Shown here: positions 59,734 to 64,000 of the stretch, in pieces
How positions within the stretch are numbered: the first letter of the stretch is position 1
Layout: each line of letters starts with the position of its first letter
NCBI GenBank assembly: GCA_965544035.1
Contig: CBEULR010000004.1
Coordinates: 1 to 64,000, forward strand
Reading direction: 5' to 3'
Source: CBEULR01 sp965544035
Lineage (GTDB): Bacteria; Bacillota; Desulfotomaculia; Desulfotomaculales; Desulforudaceae
DNA length: 64,000 nt
The notes under the pieces: generated by a model
Told to the model about the DNA's origin: nothing
Database searches by the model: none
Seen by the model: the letters and a program-made list of their open reading frames with translations, nothing else
Position numbers and translations under genes: made by a program

Positions 59734-60861
59734 CTAGCGCAGATAGTTCCAGGGGTTAACGTGATTGCCGTTCTCCCGCACGGTAAAGTGCAAGTGCGGC
59801 CCGGTGGACCAGCCGGTGCTTCCGATCCGGGCGATGTTCTGTCCCTGCACCACCGGCTGCCCTTCCCTCACCAGGAAGGACGAGAGATGGCCGTAGAAAC
59901 TGGTGACCCCCGCCCCGTGATCAATCATAACCACGTTACCGTACCCCTGAAGCGTACCCACGTAAATCACCGTACCCGACTGTGCGGCCACCACCGGCAC
60001 TCCATGCGGCGCCGGAATATCGATCCCGTCGTGCATCCGGTTGGTCTTCAGAATCGGATGCAGACGCATCCCGTAACCGGAAGACACTCCGGTATGCCCG
60101 GGCACGGGCCAGACAAACTGACCGCTGTAAACCTGCCCGCTGCCGGCACGCTGCAGGGCAATCTGCCGCAGCAGTTCCTGCTCCTTGGCCTCCAGCGCTT
60201 CCAGTTCCCGCTGTGCCGCACTCAGGTTTTCGCTCGCCCGGCTGAGCAGCGTCTTTTTCTCCTGCTGCTGCGCCGAGAGCGAACGGTAGATATTCTGCTG
60301 CTCCCGAGCCATTGCGGCGATGCTGTCGCGGCGTTCCTCAATCGATTCCTTAACCTTGTTGATCCGGTCCCGCTCGGCAGTGATCTTCTCGATCAGAGCC
60401 ACGTCCCGATCCAGAATGGCCTTCAGATACTCGATATTGTTGACAAATTCGTTAAAGCTGCCGGCACCCAGAAGAATCTCCAGATATCCGACCTGCCCGT
60501 TCTCGTACATGCTTCTGATCCGCTGTTTGAAGAGCTGGTCGTTTTTCTCCAGGCGTTCTTCGGCCTCGGCCAGCTCGGCCTCGGTCTGCTGCAGGCGCTT
60601 TGTGGCTTCGGCCAGCTCCTGATCAAGTTGGCTGATCAAGCGCATCTTCTCCGCGATCTCACGGTCCAGCGCGGCCACCTGCCTGGAGTAGTTTTGCACC
60701 GTGCTCTTGCCGGCGTTTACCTGCTGCTTTTGGCTCTGAAGCTGCTGCCGCGTTTGCCGCAGCTCGTCCTCCAGATCGCCCCAGGCCGCCGACAGCGTAC
60801 CGCCCATCACGGCGGCGATAACGGCCAGCACAAGCGCCATTTTCAATAGCGAACGCGTCAC
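59734..60861 (-). CDS. EnvC-like murein hydrolase activator / M23 peptidase
   Basis: About 375 residues: a signal peptide, a long coiled-coil (about 25-245) and an M23 LytM domain (about 262-375). Zinc-site residues are complete (GYGMRLHPILKTNRMHDGID, HLHF), so it may be an active endopeptidase rather than only an activator as in E. coli EnvC. The coiled-coil fits contact with FtsX, encoded just upstream. GTG at 60861 has GGGAGGT eight bases upstream and is preferred over the ATG at 60885. Confidence 0.88.
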   Translation of the reverse strand: MTRSLLKMALVLAVIAAVMGGTLSAAWGDLEDELRQTRQQLQSQKQQVNAGKSTVQNYSRQVAALDREIAEKMRLISQLDQELAEATKRLQQTEAELAEAEERLEKNDQLFKQRIRSMYENGQVGYLEILLGAGSFNEFVNNIEYLKAILDRDVALIEKITAERDRINKVKESIEERRDSIAAMAREQQNIYRSLSAQQQEKKTLLSRASENLSAAQRELEALEAKEQELLRQIALQRAGSGQVYSGQFVWPVPGHTGVSSGYGMRLHPILKTNRMHDGIDIPAPHGVPVVAAQSGTVIYVGTLQGYGNVVMIDHGAGVTSFYGHLSSFLVREGQPVVQGQNIARIGSTGWSTGPHLHFTVRENGNHVNPWNYLR

Positions 60862-60919
60862 CCCTGAACTACCTCCCGGAACCACTCACTACTAACGCCC
60901 CAACGACCAACGACCACAC

Positions 60920-61801
60920 TCACACCTTCAGATACTTCCGGATCGAAATGCTGCTTGCCAGCCCGCCGATGAACACCCCGAGGGCAAGCAGCCCGCCGCC
61001 AAGTGCCAGCAGCGTATTCTGATCGCTAACCGGCTGCAGCAGATAGAAAGACAGCCGCTCCAGCTGCATCAGCAGGTACCAGTAGCCGCCGCCCAGGATC
61101 AGTACGGCCCAAAGCGAGCCGAGAAAACCGACCAGCATCCCCTCCAGCAAGAAGGGAAACCGGATAAACCAGTTGCCGGCACCCATGTACTTCATTATCT
61201 CGACCTCATCCCGCCGCGCCATCACCGACAGCCTGATCGTGGTCATGATCAGGAAGACGGCGGCCAGCGCCAGCAGCCCGGCGGCAATCAGCGCCGCGAC
61301 GTTCACCCACCGGGTGACCTCGATCAGCCGTTCCACATAACCCTGCCCATAGCGCACCTTGTCCACGCCGGGCAGCCGCTCGATCTCACGGGCCAGTGCC
61401 GGCACAACCTCGGCGCTCTCGGTTTGCACCCGGAAGCTGTTCGGAAGCGGATTGTCTTCCTCCAGACCGTCCAGCACATTCCGGCGCTCGCCGAGCGACT
61501 CGCGCATTTCCTCGAGCGCCTGTTCCTTCGGAACGTAAGTCACCCGGTCAACACCGGGCATCGCCCGGATCTCCCGGGCGAGATTATTGACCCGGGCGTT
61601 CTCTTTCAAATAGGCGTTGATCTCAATCTCGGATTCAACCTGGCTCAAGAACTGACTGGCATTGAGGGCCACCAGGGAAAACCCGCCCAAGATCAGCAGG
61701 GAAACGGTGATCATCGCCGCCGAGGCCATGCCCAGCCAGAAATTGCGCCGCAGCGAGACGAAGGTCTGGACCAGACAGTACCGGAGAGCGTTAAGTGCCA
61801 T
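60920..61801 (-). CDS. ftsX: Cell-division protein FtsX
   Basis: A 293-residue permease-like protein with four membrane segments and an extracellular loop between the first two (about 45-170) in which the hydrolase partner binds (EINAYLKENARVNNLAREIRAMPGVDRVTYVPKEQALEEM). ATG at 61801 overlaps the ftsE stop by 11 bases and has GGGGAG upstream. It works with FtsE to control cell-wall hydrolases in division and sporulation. Confidence 0.93.
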   Translation of the reverse strand: MALNALRYCLVQTFVSLRRNFWLGMASAAMITVSLLILGGFSLVALNASQFLSQVESEIEINAYLKENARVNNLAREIRAMPGVDRVTYVPKEQALEEMRESLGERRNVLDGLEEDNPLPNSFRVQTESAEVVPALAREIERLPGVDKVRYGQGYVERLIEVTRWVNVAALIAAGLLALAAVFLIMTTIRLSVMARRDEVEIMKYMGAGNWFIRFPFLLEGMLVGFLGSLWAVLILGGGYWYLLMQLERLSFYLLQPVSDQNTLLALGGGLLALGVFIGGLASSISIRKYLKV

Positions 61802-62477
61802 AACCGTAACTCCCCTGTTCCTCGTCACGGATCACCCGGCCCTTTTCCAGATGAATAACCCGCTTTTTCATTTCATTCACGATATCCCAGGCGTGGGTGG
61901 CAATGACCATCGTCGTCCCCGACCGGTTGATCTGTTCAAACAGTTCCATCAGGCTGCGCGAGTTCTCCGGGTCAAGGTTCCCGGTGGGTTCATCGGCCAG
62001 GATCAGTACCGGGTTTTTCACGATAGCCCGGGCGACGCACACCCGCTGCTGTTCACCGCCCGACAGCTGGTTCGGAAAGCGGTCGGCCTTTTCAGCCAGC
62101 CCAACCAGCTTGAGCACCTCGGGAACCCGCGTCCTGATATCCCGCCGGGAGACACCGATCACCTCCAGCGCAAAAGCCACGTTTTCAAAAGCCGTCTTAC
62201 GCGGCAGCAGCCGAAAGTCCTGAAAGATCATCCCGATCTTGCGCCGCATCGCCACAACCTCGCGGCCCTTGAGCCGCAGCACATTTCGACCATCGAAAAA
62301 TATCTGCCCGGACGTCGGCTTTTCTTCGCGAAAAATCAGTTTGGTAATCGTTGATTTTCCGGCCCCGCTCGCCCCGACCAGAAACACAAACTCCCCCCGC
62401 TTGATGCGCAGGGTGACGTCGTTTACAGCCTTGACACCGTTGGGGTATTCCTTTGTGACGTTGTAGAAATGAATCAA
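61791..62477 (-). CDS. ftsE: Cell-division ATP-binding protein FtsE
   Basis: A 228-residue ABC ATPase: Walker A VGASGAGKSTITKLI, signature LSGGEQQRVCVARAIVKNP, Walker B VLILADEPTGNLDP. FtsE drives the FtsX conformational cycle. First gene of the ftsE-ftsX-M23 operon; 135 bases separate it from the transketolase genes upstream. Confidence 0.95.
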   Translation of the reverse strand: MIHFYNVTKEYPNGVKAVNDVTLRIKRGEFVFLVGASGAGKSTITKLIFREEKPTSGQIFFDGRNVLRLKGREVVAMRRKIGMIFQDFRLLPRKTAFENVAFALEVIGVSRRDIRTRVPEVLKLVGLAEKADRFPNQLSGGEQQRVCVARAIVKNPVLILADEPTGNLDPENSRSLMELFEQINRSGTTMVIATHAWDIVNEMKKRVIHLEKGRVIRDEEQGSYGYGT

Positions 62478-62612
62478 GCGCTCGCACCCCTTAAGCGGTC
62501 AGCGTAGTTCTATTTCGACACCATACTCGCGAGTCCTCTAAAAAAGGAAAATTATGCAGAAATAGATGGCAGTTGGCTAATCAGTCAGCCTAAAAATGCC
62601 AGCAGGACGGGG

Positions 62613-63548
62613 CTATTTGCGCCCTATGGCCTCCCGCGCCGCTGCCGCAATGTGGGCCGGGGTCAGCCCGAATTTCTCCATCAGCTCATCCGGCTTGCCC
62701 GATTCGCCGAAAACGTCTCTGATGCCCACGCGAACCATCGGTACCGGGTGATTCTCGACCAAAACCTCCGCGACCGCGCTGCCCAGACCGCCGATGATGC
62801 TGTGTTCCTCCACGGTCACGATCGCGCCGGTGCGCCGGGCGGCGGCGGTTACAGCCTCCACATCCAGCGGCTTTACGGTGTGGATGTTCAGGACGCCCGC
62901 GTCAATCCCTTCCCCGGCCAGAATCCCGGCGGCCTCCAGCGCCTCGGCCACCATGATACCGCAGGCCACAAGGGTTACGTCCTTGCCGGGGCGCAGTTCG
63001 ACCGCCCGCCCGGGCACAAACTCGAACTCTTCACCGTGCAGCACAGGCACCGGTGAGCGTCCCAGACGGATATAAACCGGACCGTCGATCCGGGCCGCGG
63101 CGGCCACCGCGCCGTGGACCTCGACGGCGTCGGCCGGTACGAACACGGTCATCCCCGGCAGCACCCGCATCAGGGCGATATCCTCGATCGACTGGTGTGA
63201 TCCCCCGTCCTGCCCGACGGTGATTCCCGCATGGCTCGCCGCAATCTTCACATTGAGGCCGGGATAGGCCACACTCTGGCGGATCTGATCGTAGGCCCGG
63301 CCGGTGGCAAAAACGGCGAATGTGCTGCAGAACGGCAGCTTGCCCGCCGCGGCCAGTCCGGCCGCCGTGCCGATCATGTTCGCCTCGGCGATGCCCATAT
63401 CGAAAAAACGCTCCGGAAAGGCCTTCTTGAAATTGATGGTCTTCGTCGACTTCGCCAGGTCGGCATCCAGGACGACCACGTCCCGGTTCTCGGCACCCAG
63501 TGCCAGCAGAGCTTCCCCGTATGCCTGGCGCGTTGCAATCTTTTTCAT
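62613..63548 (-). CDS. Transketolase, C-terminal subunit
   Basis: A 311-residue protein with the pyrimidine-binding and C-terminal domains of transketolase (GIAEANMIGTAAGLAAAGKLPFCSTFAVFATGRAYDQIRQSVAY near 50-95; SHAGITVGQDGGSHQSIEDIA near 108). It is one half of a split transketolase found in many Clostridia and archaea, for pentose-phosphate interconversion. ATG overlaps the N-terminal-subunit stop by one base. Confidence 0.93.
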   Translation of the reverse strand: MKKIATRQAYGEALLALGAENRDVVVLDADLAKSTKTINFKKAFPERFFDMGIAEANMIGTAAGLAAAGKLPFCSTFAVFATGRAYDQIRQSVAYPGLNVKIAASHAGITVGQDGGSHQSIEDIALMRVLPGMTVFVPADAVEVHGAVAAAARIDGPVYIRLGRSPVPVLHGEEFEFVPGRAVELRPGKDVTLVACGIMVAEALEAAGILAGEGIDAGVLNIHTVKPLDVEAVTAAARRTGAIVTVEEHSIIGGLGSAVAEVLVENHPVPMVRVGIRDVFGESGKPDELMEKFGLTPAHIAAAAREAIGRK

Positions 63549-64000
63549 TAGTCCTGCCTCCGTTCCGTGAGCTCGGCGATGGCCTGCTCTTTCTGATCAT
63601 CCTTGGGTGCCGTACCGTGCCAGTCTACCTGCGCCTCCATAAAGGAAACACCCTTGCCCTTCACCGTCTCGGCGATAATGACGGTTGGTTTCCCCTTTAC
63701 GTTTTTCGCCTTCGCCACGGCCTCGATGATCTGCTCCACATCGTGTCCGTCGATCTCGATCACTTCCCAGCCGAAGGCCCGCCACTTTTCGGACAGGGGC
63801 AGCGGGGACATGACCTCGGTCACCGGACCGTCGATTTGCAGCCCGTTAAAGTCCACAAAAGCCGTCAGGTTGTCCAGGCCATAGTGCGCGGCCGCCATCG
63901 CCGCTTCCCAAACCTGTCCTTCCTGCAGTTCGCCGTCGCCGAGCAGGACATACACCCGGTAGTCCCGACCGTCCAGCTTGGCGGCCAGTGCCATCCCGTT
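63548..64000 (-). CDS. Transketolase, N-terminal subunit (partial, cut by window edge)
   Basis: The C-terminal ~150 residues of the thiamine-pyrophosphate domain: LLGDGELQEGQVWEAAMAAAHYGLDNLTAFVDFNGLQIDG holds the GDG...N motif for Mg2+ and TPP. The Met at 63994 is internal; the frame continues past 64000. Together with the following gene it forms the complete enzyme. Confidence 0.92.
   Translation of the reverse strand, partial: NGMALAAKLDGRDYRVYVLLGDGELQEGQVWEAAMAAAHYGLDNLTAFVDFNGLQIDGPVTEVMSPLPLSEKWRAFGWEVIEIDGHDVEQIIEAVAKAKNVKGKPTVIIAETVKGKGVSFMEAQVDWHGTAPKDDQKEQAIAELTERRQD

Overview
The window looks like a chromosomal segment of an anaerobic, endospore-forming Gram-positive bacterium of the Clostridia, most like Desulfotomaculum/Peptococcaceae-type organisms. 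The evidence is a complete Ger germinant-receptor operon, WhiA and RapZ, a SecG next to glycolytic genes, lipoprotein signal peptides, [FeFe]-hydrogenase maturases, an orange-protein (ORP)-like MinD/NifX cluster, a CooT-type nickel protein and a transketolase split into two subunits. The DNA is GC-rich with many GTG and TTG starts. I saw no rRNA, tRNA, CRISPR array, prophage or intact transposase. Species assignment is inference only.

Layout. 66-4613 (minus): an Fsr-like MFS exporter, RNase R, an HD hydrolase and a PaaI-type thioesterase. 4833-11989 (minus): an amide/amino-acid region with isoaspartyl peptidase, a creatininase-family amidohydrolase, a five-gene Liv-type ABC importer and a FadR-type regulator with palindromic operator candidates upstream. 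12206-14777 (minus): two 4Fe-4S MinD-like ATPases and two NifX-like proteins behind a good sigma-A promoter with an overlapping palindrome. 14974-16968: a K+-independent membrane pyrophosphatase. 17178-23596 (minus): secG-eno-gpmI-tpiA-pgk-gap, with whiA and rapZ upstream (23760-25725). 26313-29952 (minus): glucose-6-phosphate isomerase, ROK glucokinase and a Cof-type HAD phosphatase. 30276-34364 (plus): a TM1266-type regulator and hydG-hydF-hydE. 34493-38448 (plus): germinant receptor A, B, C and a small D-type subunit. 38538-50689: a DNA-repair neighbourhood with uvrC, a broken pyrimidine-dimer glycosylase, uvrA, a zinc-ribbon protein, uvrB, superoxide dismutase, an orphan binding lipoprotein, a DUF2508 protein and a family-4 uracil-DNA glycosylase. 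51047-56756: an atypical ureohydrolase and a MacAB/DevBCA-like efflux system. 56932-62477 (minus): CooT, a MinJ-like PDZ membrane protein, CtpB-type protease, EnvC-like M23 protein and FtsX/FtsE. 62613-64000: split transketolase, cut by the window edge.

How the genes fit together. Most of lower glycolysis is encoded here, with pyrophosphate-driven proton pumping nearby. FtsEX with an EnvC-like activator, CtpB and a MinJ-like protein make a division/sporulation envelope module resembling that of Bacillus. The UvrABC genes sit together with base-excision enzymes.

The most unusual content is between the genes. At least four families of short non-coding repeats occupy intergenic space: (i) degenerate 7-bp arrays lying on or just after stop codons of several genes; (ii) a ~250-bp long inverted repeat (called A here) in five complete or partial copies; (iii) a ~240-bp element (B) with ~19-bp inverted ends, once nested inside A and itself carrying a 71-bp perfect-armed hairpin (C); and (iv) a ~340-bp element (D) with ~30-bp inverted ends, in three copies within 5 kb. 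Other points for a second look are a HydG whose auxiliary-cluster cysteine motif is altered, an in-frame amber codon at codon 4 of the dimer glycosylase, the absence of yvcK between rapZ and whiA, and a ~13.5-kb block separating secG from rnr.
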